From: Hetaerina americana
Lineage: Eukaryota > Arthropoda > Insecta > Odonata > Calopterygidae
Reading direction: 5' to 3'
DNA length: 64,000 nucleotides
Assembly (NCBI GenBank): GCA_022747635.1
Contig: JAKTNV010000005.1
Coordinates: forward strand, 35,822,336 to 35,886,335
How positions within the stretch are numbered: the stretch's first letter is position 1; each line of letters begins with the position of its first letter. Below, piece after piece: positions 1 to 11,249 of this stretch. The translations under genes and the position numbers were made by a program. The notes beneath the pieces were generated by a model that saw only the letters and a list, made by a program, of their open reading frames with translations, ran no database searches and had not been told where the DNA came from.

Positions 1-640
1 AGCGTATCTTTCCTTCCCTGTCTCTCTGCTAAGGCATCCAACGTTTCATTAAGTTGCAAATGACCTCAAACCTCACGCAGCTGCTAGCGTACACTCTTTT
101 GGTGCGTGGAATGTAAAATTTCAATGCACTATATCTTGTGTACCCTTTTTACCCAAAAACCTGAATTATTAAGCATTTTATAAATTCCTCTGAAGAAAGT
201 GCATGAAAAATATATTTGTAATTTATTGTGAGTAAATGTTTGTTAGGACATGCTTCCACTGATATTTTTACTCTCGCAGTTGTTATTACCTTATTTCCCG
301 AAAGCATCATATGGATACCATAAATCGCACCATCATAAACGGTGAAGTAGAGAACGAGGAGCCCGATCTCTATGAAATTATGCGTAAAATTACGCACCAC
401 AATGGAACATGTTATTTTTTTCACTTTGAATAATCAATAAGGTATCAAGCCAGCCAGCTATGATCTATTCCTGCTTACTGTCTCCACTTCCTGTCTCACG
501 GTACCATTGCCCTGGAAATTTCAATCACAAACTTAATTTGATAAAATATATAAAGTTTTTAATTCACAGTTTATTAATAACCTCGGCAACCTCCAAGTGA
601 TTATATTTCGGACCATGTATTGGAACAAGTTGGTCATTAA
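1..640. other. AT-rich stretch without recognised gene
   Basis: The stretch is AT-rich and stop codons are frequent in all six frames. The longest open frame (149-424, minus, 91 codons) resembles no family I know and has the composition expected of noncoding DNA. No repeat was recognised here. Confidence 0.6.
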
Positions 641-1380
641 AACGTTAGGGGCAGAACGACTTATTCCTTCCGCCGAAAAGTTTGTTCATAAAGTGCTTAA
701 TGTTACCATTCAATATTTTAGGATTGCTCCCAAGTATGTACTTGGATAAAGAAGGCACCTTGTGAGGCTCATATTTTTGAAAAATAATTTCAAGAAATTT
801 AAAGAGAGATAGGAACGCAAATACGCCCTCTTTTGCAGGCATTTTACATGAACACGGGCTGTTTATAGGCACTACTTCGGGGATAGAGAGATCGAGGTTC
901 GAGCCTTTCTCACGCAAGTGGCAGTTTCTTGCACGTACGCCGAGATGGCCGTCGGTGGACGAGCACTCGGCCGCACCGCGACGCCACCGTCTGCGACCGT
1001 CCGCGCGCCTCCTGTCGCCGTCTGCAGATGGAAGGAGGGCGAAAAGTGGAGGGTAGGCGGCTGCGGTCGCCGCCATCTTGCCCGTTGTTGAATATGCAGC
1101 GAGGATGGGTTTGAGAGAGCGGGGTTGCGCGGAGGAAGAAGGGGAGGGGGGTCGTTCAAGTGGTGTCCGGGAGAATGAGCCCACCGCATGGATCACGGCG
1201 TGGCTGGAATTGAGGGAGGGGAGGGACAAGGCATGGAAGAAAGTAGGAGGAAGGAGAACTAGGAGGCAAAGGGAAAGAGGGAGGAGTTTGGTTGAGTGGT
1301 GTCTGCGGTTTTCGCCGCTTTGGCGCGGACAATGGGATGCAAAAGGTTGAGTTTAAATTGCTGATGAAAACTTTCATTCA
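640..1380. other. GC-rich CpG-containing island 1, purine-rich on the + strand
   Basis: CpG dinucleotides are abundant at about 930-1020. From about 1020 to 1300 the + strand becomes almost purine-only. The motif GCCGCCATCTTG at 1068-1079 matches the YY1/Pho-type consensus that is common near transcription starts. Open frames cross the block on both strands but overlap one another and are low-complexity, so I do not call a gene. The block may be a promoter-like CpG island, but this is an inference without any transcript evidence. Confidence 0.55.
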
Positions 1381-1910
1381 GCTGCGCGGAATGAATTAAA
1401 TGGACAGTTTCTTTTCAAACGAAGAAACTGTTTGGGGCAAGTGTACGATTTTCATTCTGCGTACGGGGAGATTGGAGATCCGCATACAAGTTTTTATGTA
1501 TCGCTTTCACAAAAGGCCGTCTCAAGCGAATTACGACACTATACTTTCTTCGCTGAACCCGATTCTTTTCTCGTCTTTTCGAAAGCATCGGAGAAAGTAA
1601 TACCATATTTGGGAGATCAGAATAGAGTTATCATTGGTATTAACTCCGGCGATAAGTGAATTAATACTCTTTCAAGTGATCTTCATACGCCGCACACGTG
1701 CACATAAGTTGACGACGCATTGTTTAGCAAAGGAGTATAATTTATTGGAACCGGAGAAAGAAGTTGGTAACATAAAAATTCCAACCGAAAAGTGTGAGAG
1801 AAATTTTAAAACTGTTATATTTATTTCGAAATTATAGTTTTTGCAGACAGCTATCACATTTCTAAAGGGAAAACACAGAAATAAAACTTCTTTCTAAAGT
1901 AATAACTAAT
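1380..1910. other. Intermediate-composition stretch, nothing recognised
   Basis: The composition is mixed. Several short open frames of 63-75 codons overlap on opposite strands and none shows a domain. I see no repeat structure. Confidence 0.5.
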
Positions 1911-2026
1911 ATGTATTTCAATGCAACAATTTCGGTGCGTAAATCATTCGTCTTGAACAAGATATGAACTCGAATCTCTTGCTATTCGGCCGAGGGCTTT
2001 ATCCAGTTCAGCTATCGAGTTTTCCT
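1911..2026 (-). mobile_element. tRNA-derived SINE (group D), decayed
   Basis: Read on the minus strand, a tRNA-like RNA polymerase III promoter is visible. An A-box-like segment (TAGCTGAACTGGATAAAGCC) covers 1995-2014 and a B-box-like segment (GATTCGAGTTC) covers 1966-1976. The body runs on to about 1911. The body sequence at 1916-1957 recurs in altered form at 2239-2283, inside the neighbouring foldback, which supports a repeated element. No acceptor stem can be formed, so this is not a functional tRNA gene. Both ends are approximate. Confidence 0.6.
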
Positions 2027-2175
2027 AATGCCTCTCGAAATTTTGGGGGCTTTAAAGGGGCAAGATGTGACGAAATGCTATACAATGTCACAGGCATTCA
2101 TAGTCGTGGGCGAAGCGCCACAATTCACGAGGTTAAAGCCAACTTTAAACACTTAGGCAGCTTTACATTTGACAA

Positions 2176-2385
2176 ATTCCAAGAAACTGCGGAAGGTGCC
2201 GCAGCAGTCACTTTTGACGGAGTCATCCGCTCATATTTGTTTCAATTCAACTACTTCAGAGCGTAAAAATGATTCGCCTTGACCGGGAGGATTTTTACCC
2301 TCTGAAATTGTTGCATTAAAATGGATATGAGCGGATGACTCCGTCAAAAGTTACTGCTGCGGTATCTCCCGCAGTTTCTTGGGAT
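2176..2385. repeat. Foldback (inverted repeat) made of two SINE-body copies
   Basis: Two arms of about 95 bases (2176-2270 and 2291-2385) are inverted copies of one another around a spacer of about 20 bases. A stretch of 26 bases is identical between the arms (2211-2236 against 2325-2350). The inner part of each arm resembles the body of the SINE at 1911-2026. The simplest reading is two truncated copies of the same SINE body placed head to head, or a small foldback transposon that shares this sequence. Confidence 0.85.
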
Positions 2386-2389
2386 AATA

Positions 2390-2880
2390 TCTAAGCTTAA
2401 ATACAAACTTTGAAATTTAGTGGCATAAAGTAGATAATGAAATCGAAACAAAATCATGAATTGCCGTAGAGCCCAAATGAGAGACTACTTAGAGATAAAT
2501 GGAAATACGAATATAAAATTCTTCTGAAGAACAGTATGAAGTCATATATTAACAAGAATTCAAAGCGTTATTTGAGAAAACTTACAATTTTATTTTATTT
2601 TCTGCCATTATGTGGTACCAACTGGTATGGTGAATTACTTCAATAACAAATTTAGCCGCTAATCAAAACATAACCTTTTTGAATAAAACATAGTGTAAGT
2701 TTTTACTCTTGTGTTTTTAGATTGCCGGTGTTCATTTTCCGAATCTCAACTTCAAACCATATCCGTCATGCTAATTTTTCATATCTCTTCCTGTTGCGCT
2801 GATATGATGAATGAATGCCAATATAAGCGATGTCTTTTATCGTACTTACATCAGGTACACGGATATGTGTCTTCAGAAAA
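2390..2880. other. AT-rich stretch, nothing recognised
   Basis: Low-GC sequence with frequent stops. No repeat, RNA gene or coding domain was recognised. Confidence 0.5.
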
Positions 2881-4480
2881 CAGGGCACCCGAGGGAGAAC
2901 ATTGGAAAAATAGCGCCCGAGCCATGAAGAGAATGGCGTCTTCCATTTTCCTTCCCCTGAAGAACTGCCTCTGTATCCACCCCCCCCCACCCACCACATC
3001 CACCCCACTTCCCTTTTCCCCTCCTCCTTTTTATAGACCCCTCACCATTTTCTATGCGTCACACGCTTGAAGTCACAGGCCTGCGTCACGCTTCTTTTGC
3101 GGGGCGCACCTGCCCACACCCGAGATCGCTTCGGTTTATTTGTCGGAATCTGACGAATATATACCCACTTGCCCACTCGGCAGCGGCTCTCCTCTCAACC
3201 TCCCGAGACGTCCCCCCCCCCGCACCATCATCAGGCGCCTATGCGGACAACGGCGCCTTTAACGGAGAACAGAACGGGGGGGGGGAGGGAAAAGAGGGCT
3301 CTTTGGATGAGCCAAACGGGTCTCGGCGGAGGAAACGTTTAATAGGGCAAGACAGGAATATGGTCGGGGCACGGGGGATGGAGGAGGAGGTCCGCGGGAG
3401 GGAGGCGGAACGGTACGGTCGAGATGGGGCGGCGGCGGAGGCCCTCCGAGTGAAGTGACGAGGGGGCGGTTGGGGAGAGGAGTGCGCCAGAGGCGGCGGC
3501 CTCCCGTGTGTGCGAGACGGGAGAGACGGATAAAGAACTCCCTAGGCACGCATGAAGGGGGATTATTGTTGGGTCCTTGCATACACGCCCTCTTCTCTTA
3601 TTTTTAAAACCGTCTGAAATACACTCTTTCTATTAGTTTCTGAGGAGACTGAGAGGGAGAGAGGATCTTGTCGCGGGTGAGATAAAGAGGGAGGGAATGG
3701 GAGGAGAAGAGGAGCGATGTTGGTTTGCCGATTGGGGTGGAGTGAGATTTTCAGAGATGGGAAGTGGAGGAGGGGGTTAGAGGGTGGCTGGAGAGGAGGA
3801 AGCGGGGTGGGAGGGGTCGGAGGAGGAGGATAAGAGGATGCGCTGGTTGGTCGGATGATGTCCTCCGCCTAGATGTCACGGTCACTTGCACACGTGAGGG
3901 ATCGCCAGGGTGGGAGGGGTGGAGAAGGGGGGAGGAGGTGAAAGGGGGCGTGGGGGCGGTTTTAGTGGTGAGCGATGTTGACGGGGAGGTGGTTGAAAGG
4001 GGTAAGGGGTGGGATGATCCGTGGGGGGAGGGAGCGAGGCAGGGACGGGGGGACGGAAGCGGGAAAGGATTAAAGGATGTAGTCTTCTCGCTTCGTTTTA
4101 TCGTGTTACGACTCGGAGGGAATTAATAAAGGTTATCGCGACATCTGAAAAAAAGTGATGTATTTCCCTCCTTGAAGGGACGGGGGGGGGCTGGGAAGGA
4201 TGCTGCGTGGAGGCTTTTTGTGTGTGTCCCCGGGACAAATTAATCGCCTCGCGTGCCTTGGAACGGGGCGAGGGTCGGAAGAGCGGGGCGGGAGGGAAAA
4301 TGACGAGGGAATGAGAGGTATGCATGGAGGTCATCTGGGGCGAAAGGTTTCCTCGGTTGAGGGCGAGAGCGTATTATTTTTAGCGCCCAATGCTCTATTA
4401 ATACGCTCGAGGGAGGAGGTCCGTGAGGGTACCAACACGGCGGGAAATTCTGAGAGCAATTATCTGAAATTATCATCTTG
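2880..4480. other. GC-rich island 2 with pyrimidine-to-purine strand switch
   Basis: The left part (2940-3230) is pyrimidine-rich on the + strand and has runs of nine C at 2980-2988 and ten C at 3212-3221. The right part is purine-rich from about 3270 to 4070, with ten G at 3276-3285. CpG is not depleted. Open frames of 107-134 codons cross the block in several overlapping frames and translate to Pro/Ser-rich or Arg/Gly/Glu-rich low-complexity chains, so none is called. Confidence 0.6.
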
Positions 4481-6180
4481 CATGGATATCATCCTCCTCA
4501 TCTCTAATTCTAACACACCGTGCAAATCATGGTAGAAGTGGTTCTTTGAGCATATGCACATATTTTTAGCATTGAAAGCAGCAGTCGGAGAAAAGATATG
4601 TCAAATGAAAATATCAGTTTGCATTAAAAATTACCGTCTTTTTCGCTATACTGTTGTTTAGGTGAATTAATGGTCGAGAGGCCGTTCTTTTCCCCATGAT
4701 ACGTCAATGGGAGTAAAATTAAACTGGTAGGAAACCTGTTATGTGATAAACCTTTTGCAGATAGGCCATTATTGACAATTTTAGATTGAGTGTTTGATAT
4801 CTTTCCGGTATAAAAAGTTATTTCTAATGGAGGTATTTAATTAGTAGCCGAGGGACTACGTTCCTGAAAAGAAACTAAGGGTAATCTTGCTTCTGACTCA
4901 CAATCTTTTTACTGAGATTCAATAATGATTTACGGAATTATTTTTAACTTAACAGTGTCCATAATTATTTTTATCAATTTATTTATATATAAATTTAAAA
5001 AATGCATTACATGGAAATGGTTCATTACATAGAGATTTTTTACTGTCTCTAATTATTAATTGAAGATAATACAACGAATGCGTGGATATTTATTAAAGTT
5101 TTTTATTTGCCCGTTTGTCTATGTAATCGCTCAAAACTTTAAATTGCTATCTTATTCAATTATATATATTAATTTAAATCCCTGAAATAATTTTACTCTC
5201 TATTTATGAGCCAATTCATTCAATGTATCTTAATGACGGTTAGAAAGCATTTATGTTAATTTGAATGACAATTAACCTCAGGAAGAAATATACGCTTTAT
5301 TAGCAAGGTGATCAAGCCAGAGCCAAGAAAAAATTTGAGGGGCATTGTCGAATCAAAAATCTTTATCCTTCGGAAATATCACTCACTATGCGGTGAATAT
5401 TGGCGTTATGGACCGAGGGAGTTATTTAATTCGTGGATTAGCATTAAGCAATCGCATTTACCACGATTCGTAGAAATAATATCATCTCTGCCGTTCAACG
5501 ATGGATTTTATTTGCATATTTTTTTCAGCTTAGTATATGATTTGTAATAGCTGTATAACCTTCAAAATTAATTGCTATTCCACATTTTTATTAAGTTTTG
5601 ACTGATTTCATCTCTAGTTGATACTAATATAATTCTTTTAATTCTTTTTTTTCAGATTAGGCGAGCTTATTGACTTGCAGCGTCTTCGGAGAACCTCTTA
5701 ACTGGCTAATAAGATAGCACAGTCAACGCAGTTCGCATCGACTTCGAAGGACAGTTTTATTGAATATCTTAATCAAGAGAAATTAAGTTTGAGTGGCTCC
5801 AAAGAAAGGGCGTCGGAAACATAATCATCAAGCGCATAATATTTCTTCTATACTTATATTCATTGTAAGTTAACCCAATTCAGCGTATTTTAATTGCTAG
5901 AGTTCCCGTATTTTTTTATTCTCACATACTCTCGGACAACCTTTGCGAATCCACACTTCTTATAGGAGCCCTATTAATGGATTAGCACTACACGTTTTTA
6001 CTCTAGCGTAGCCTTTAGCTAAATGAGATTACAAAAAGATCTGGAATGAGTTATGTTCTCAATAAATCGTTATTCAAACGTTCTAAATGGCGATTAATGT
6101 GGCAGTCTCCTCCACTTAAAATTATCACCAGTACAGTTACCAATCCGTAAATTGGTTTGAAATATGAGATATTTATGCAT
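4480..6180. other. AT-rich stretch, nothing recognised
   Basis: Strongly AT-rich with frequent stop codons in all frames. I recognised no gene, SINE or LINE fragment. Confidence 0.6.
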
Positions 6181-6304
6181 CAGCCGCCTGTGATTTCGCA
6201 GAAAAATGTAGTACCAAAAAAAATATACATCCTCGGTGAAGCTGAGGGCGTGCTCGGGAATAGAACCTAGGCCCTCCGGTCGGTAGACCAACCCAATGGG
6301 CTAA
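6180..6304 (-). mobile_element. tRNA-derived SINE (group C), decayed
   Basis: On the minus strand a tRNA-like head reads TAGCCCATTGGGTTGGTCTA (6283-6302, A-box position), followed by GGTTCTATTCCCG (6255-6267, B-box position). A short body containing an internal poly-T run follows. The B box has lost the usual TTCGA core, so the copy is old. The boundaries are estimated. Confidence 0.6.
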
Positions 6305-6642
6305 AACAAACATCCGCGAAAAAAAATCCTCTTTCCCTATCTTCAGTTCCATAAAACTTTCAATCATTCAATGCCATTTTAAGTAATTTAACAATCTTGC
6401 GATGCATTTGAACATACTCCATTACTTTATGGACTTGAATGATGGATAATAAAACCTTAGGTGTCAACTCAAATTCCTCATCCACGATGTAATCCATTGA
6501 AACAGCGCGGACCAATTTTGACGACTTTGGATGATAATAAACCGCGGTAACTGGGGTTTTTATTAATGTATAATAGGATTTGAATCCAGGTTCTCAAAAA
6601 TAGTCTATAATATGAAGACGTACATTTTCAAACATAAAAAAA

Positions 6643-6672
6643 TTAATTTTTCACTTTTGAGTGAAAAATTAA
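6643..6672. repeat. Perfect 13-bp hairpin
   Basis: TTAATTTTTCACT (6643-6655) and AGTGAAAAATTAA (6660-6672) are exact reverse complements separated by TTTG. No flanking T tract or gene end suggests a terminator. It may be a relic of a small foldback repeat or chance in AT-rich DNA. Confidence 0.7.
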
Positions 6673-6679
6673 CTCTTTT

Positions 6680-9015
6680 CAATAAACGTTGCAATAGGGT
6701 GGTCATACTCACACTTACAACAAAATGTCATAATGGAAGTTCAAAGCGAGGGAACACAGCTCAGGGTTCAAACTCTCGGTGGTATTCGAAGCCTCGAGAT
6801 TTGAGTTAGCCATAGTAATTTATCCAGTGCCCTAATTCAACCAGTAAGCGCACATTGCACGAAAGGTAACTATTTTATTTTTAGAAGCACAGTAAAATCC
6901 AGATGTTGAGGACACTGAATAAGTGTGATCAATTTAATTTGTGCTTCATCTCTAACTCTAGGCTTTTATTACCTCATTTGATTCTCCTGCTATTTCTTTG
7001 AATCATAGATGCACTTAATGCATCCGAATATTCAAACTCTATTTATTGTATTTAGATACAGTGTATTTTGGCAACTCTATTTTTCCCATGATGAATACTC
7101 CCGCTCCAAGTAAAGTCAATTCAAATACCAATTATTTTCCATCTGCTGGCTATGTTGTTAAAGTTGATTTTTCAAACAATTTTATCAAGTTCAAAGAAAA
7201 GCGACTAGCAAAAGGTCAAATATATCACCAAGTAATATCTATGGAAAACCTTTAACTATTCACCATTAAAGTTGTGTTTCTAAAAATAAGCTGAAGAAGT
7301 TATCCAGGATATAGTCCATTCTTAAAAGACTTTCTTCTGCTCTGAGTAATTTTTATGCGTTTACTTGTTTAAAATCTGGGTATGGAAGATTTTTAATAGA
7401 TTGTTTTATGAAACAGGTACACTTTAAGAAAAGACTTGGATCGGGATTATATCATAAGAATAGGTTTTAATATCCTCGATTTCTGTATTAAGTCATTATC
7501 AAGCGTTAATTCATACATAAGAGAGCATCAAAATATAAGATCTTCGACTTAATTTTCTGTGGTGACATATGGTCCAAACTCTGGAGTTTAAAGGGATGTT
7601 TCACTCTGGTAACCATAGAGGATTCAGTAATACTATTACTTATCCCCATACGCTTCTGGCCACTCACAGGTGTGACGAATTTGTAAATAGAATTTGAACC
7701 AAGATTACTCAAAACAAAAAACTACAGGGATAAACGCAGAAACGAAGATAAATGATATATTATGCAAAGAATCCACACCTGTTGGAGGTTCAGTAAAATT
7801 AGCAATTTTCCTTTTTATTCGTTAGCCTTTATTCGTTATTATACTTTATGCTAAGTGCGGTTCGGCCGTTACATCAGGTATAAAAACGCTTTCGTTTCCA
7901 TATGCATGCATCCGATGGGTGGCAGGGAATGGGTGAGAGGAAAAGGCGAAAAAAACTCATCCTTGTTGGCTGTGGTGGGGTAAAGTATGGTGGAGGTGGT
8001 TAAGTGGACTGAAATGTGCGTAGCAATAAAGTTTTATTTCGCAGAATGGAGTTATGGTAATTTTCCTCATTCTCCAGTGTCAATTGGGAAATAAAGCGGT
8101 CACACACTTCTTGTGCAGACACTGACGGCCGATCGCCTATTGAAATAAATTGAATGCGTTTGAGGTAGCGGACATTGGCGCGTAAAAATATCTTTAAAGA
8201 GTCATTTCCTGTAGATATTGTTCAGGAAAACGTGTCAAATGAAATGGACTTCTGAAATGCTTCAGAATTGGCGAAGAGAGTAAAACATCGATCACAGTAC
8301 AACCTCATGCTGAGCAGATATAGTATTATCAGTTTCTATTTCAGCCTCGAAGTAATCACAAGTATATCGAAAACCAGTTATATATCGGCTATCCTGACAC
8401 ACCCAATTCGGAGTAAGCAGAGGCGTCGAATAATGACTTTTATCTTATGGAATGAGTAGAAAGGTGAGCATAATAAATTGCCTCAATGGATAGGCTTAGG
8501 CATATAGTAGCCATTTCATTACCACTTTTTTCTTATGAATACGTATTATTTAGTTATAAGAAAAAGTATCCATGCATGTATGCATGGAGAAGTCGTCAGT
8601 TTCAGAAGGTATAATTTAGGTATTGGCGTAATTCGTAATACTATGACATGAAAGTATTATTAGATGGGAAATTCTGAACGTTCTCATAAATAAATACTAA
8701 TATCTTAAGTTAGGGATTAAAATGACAAGAAAATTAATATAAAAATATTATCACGTATGAAAATTCTTCTTACTTCTAGCTTCAAAGAGTGATCGTGATG
8801 TAAATTGATCAATATTGCTGCGTACCCGCTGCACATAAAATATCTATGAATGGGAAAAATTGATATTTTAAATTTATTTCTACCCTTTCGGGCACTTGAT
8901 TTTAAAGGCTATAATAATTGACGTTGAATATTATTCATACTACTGATAGATCATTAGTAATAAAATCCAATATTTAATGCCTCAAAATGATCGTTCGTAT
9001 TGCTTAAGGAATACA
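6680..9015. other. AT-rich intergenic or intronic stretch
   Basis: I recognise no gene. At about 6755-6800 there is a B-box-like GGTTCAAACTC without a clear A box, which is too weak to call a SINE. The segment 8000-8260 is less AT-rich and not repetitive in appearance. Confidence 0.5.
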
Positions 9016-9019
9016 ATAT

Positions 9020-9962
9020 GTGCCTGTAGTACTCCGACTTTCTCTTGGAATTTTAAACGGTTTGTTCCTTTATAAGTATCATTGAGTCAAAAAGACACAG
9101 ATTTTCTATCTACCTTTTTGGACAAGAAGTTTCTAGGTCACCAAAATTTCATACCCACCATTTGGCTCTTCCATATTTTGGTGCCTCTGGCCATCGGTTA
9201 GCTGTCCCGGGAACTGCCACTCCTTATTCTAAACAAATTGAGATGAACATAGTGGACCTCTGGTCGACTACTATGGAGTGCTTTCATTTATACCAATATA
9301 TAACCATGCATGTCTATTGAAATAGACCAGTTGCCCATACGTACTACTTTACCGAAGATATGTTCGTTCAAACAATTCAATTAAAATATTATTCACAATG
9401 AGTCATCAAAAATGAGACGTAGATACATCATGACTATTACTATATACGTCAAACCTAGAGATAACAGTGTTTCTGAAATGTGTCCAAGTCATTTCAGTCA
9501 AAAAGTCAATAGTGAATTTGAATGGATAGCATGTGGACTGTCACCTAAAGAGGTCGGGTTCCCAGGTGCTGAAAACTTCAATTATATCCCAGTCAGTACA
9601 TATGTACAGTTAGAAGCACTGAGGAAAGCACTTAAACTTCAGTGACCTGATGATCCGTAGTAAGATTAAATACTGGATCCTTCAGCATCTTATATTTATA
9701 AAATAAACTATGACTCCGCATTTCTCAAAATCCTCATCATTCCAGCATTCGCAGAGCACGCACATTGGCTAATTAGAATCGCTATCACCATGATTATATT
9801 TCTCGTTATATCACCATATATTCATGAGAATTTTGTTTCAATTTAATCATGTAATTACGTTAAGAAGCGGTTAATGTCGTTGAACAGGGAATGAATAATC
9901 GCATCTATCAAAGATTAGCATGAGAAAATAATTTGACATCAAGTGCCTGTAGTACTCCGACT
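9020..9962 (+). repeat. 20-bp exact direct repeats bounding about 920 bp
   Basis: GTGCCTGTAGTACTCCGACT occurs at 9020-9039 and again at 9943-9962, and the sequence on either side of the two copies differs. The interval holds a 77-codon open frame (9412-9645) with no recognised domain. The repeats could be a long target-site duplication, termini of an unknown element, or recombination products. Confidence 0.5.
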
Positions 9963-9964
9963 AT

Positions 9965-11045
9965 ATCGGCGTGGGCAAAAATATTCAAAGACTGCTGTTT
10001 TGAAGACAATTCGCTCGGAATTAATTTACTGAAAAATAATTTTTCACTGCCCATAGATTTCAGTCAAATCTCTTAGATCGATGTTGAAGCAAATTAAATA
10101 GTTCATTTGAAATAAGGGGAAACGTGAGTAGTTGAAATCATCAATAATATAAATCAATTCGCTAGTCTCTTTCACTGATCGTGATAGAGAAAATATACGA
10201 GATAGAGAAAGGGAGCAGAGATAAACTTGAGCTATTGCTTGGAGGCATACATTTCATTGTGTGCAATAGTACTCCATTCCGAGCTTCCAAGTTCAGCTTG
10301 TAATAGGTATTGATCAGAGTGAGCTTGAGAGAAAGTGAACAATGCCAAACAATAAAAGTTATTGTGAGTTTCGATTCCGACACTGAAATATGTAGTTATC
10401 ACCTCAAATAAATGAATAGAGAATTAATGCCTAAACTATGGGTTCAAATATCGTAATCGATATGCCCGCTTATTTCAAACTGATGCTCATATGCATTAGT
10501 AACCTTTAATGCATATAACCTTTTCACAGTTTTAGCCTTTGCTACCTTACTGCAACTCTCGTAGTTAGCATAGCTCTGCCGTCATAGAGAATAAATGTTA
10601 GAATATTTTTCGTTGAAAGTTCAGAAAAAATGAACTTCGATCGAATTATTTGAAGAGAATGAAATAACCGTTGATTTAGAGACCTATGGGTGACACTTGA
10701 ACCAAAGTGAAATAATGATTAGTAATTTTACGCCCGTTAGCACCAGTATGCATCATTATTGCGAATGACTGAAGAGAGACGAAAGAGTGGTATGAGGTTT
10801 AACGTGGCGAAAACGGAATATGAGGCAAGCCTCGCTCCCCCACTAAAATACGCTTCCTTCCGCTCGACCGCCTTACTTTCGCTCACTGTATGTGCACGAG
10901 ACGAATGAGTTCCCTGCAAAGCAGAACAAGAACCAAGGAACCTTCAAGGCGGAAGGCGAACTACTGCGCGAGAAAGATTCCCTGCAATGCAAAGTGGGAG
11001 GTAATTATCGCCGTCAACTGTCTTATCCCCCTACCGCGCGGGGTG
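9965..11045. other. AT-rich stretch, nothing recognised
   Basis: There is no coding or repeat signal beyond short overlapping frames. A B-box-like sequence near 10368-10378 lacks an A box and is not called. Confidence 0.5.
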
Positions 11046-11046
11046 T

Positions 11047-11230
11047 ATCGGGTTTTTTATTTTATTTATTTATTTATTCAGTATAAGTCCGAAAACAGCG
11101 CATTCTGGCCTTTACATCGAACTATTAACAACGATAACAATGATCACATTTTACAAACACCCAAGCCCTAGGTGGAGGAAAACTCACCCAGGCGGGAATC
11201 GAACCCGCGACCCTTTTCCCTTTCGACCGT
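11047..11230 (-). mobile_element. tRNA-derived SINE family B, 5' part partly lost
   Basis: On the minus strand a clear B box (GGGTTCGATTCCCGC, about 11188-11202) is followed by a body segment shared with the copies at 44787 and 62411, including TTTTCCTCCACCTAGGGCTTGGGTGT spread over about 11158-11183. The second half differs from the other two copies. The element ends in a (TAAA)n-like tail, seen on the + strand as TTTATTTATTTATT near 11061-11078. The A box is not evident. Confidence 0.75.
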
Positions 11231-11249
11231 TTTCTTTCCATCTGTCTGG

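Noticed and set aside
890..915. B-box-like GGTTCGAGCCT suggesting another SINE
   Set aside because: No A box lies at the required distance and no shared SINE body follows, so the word may be chance.
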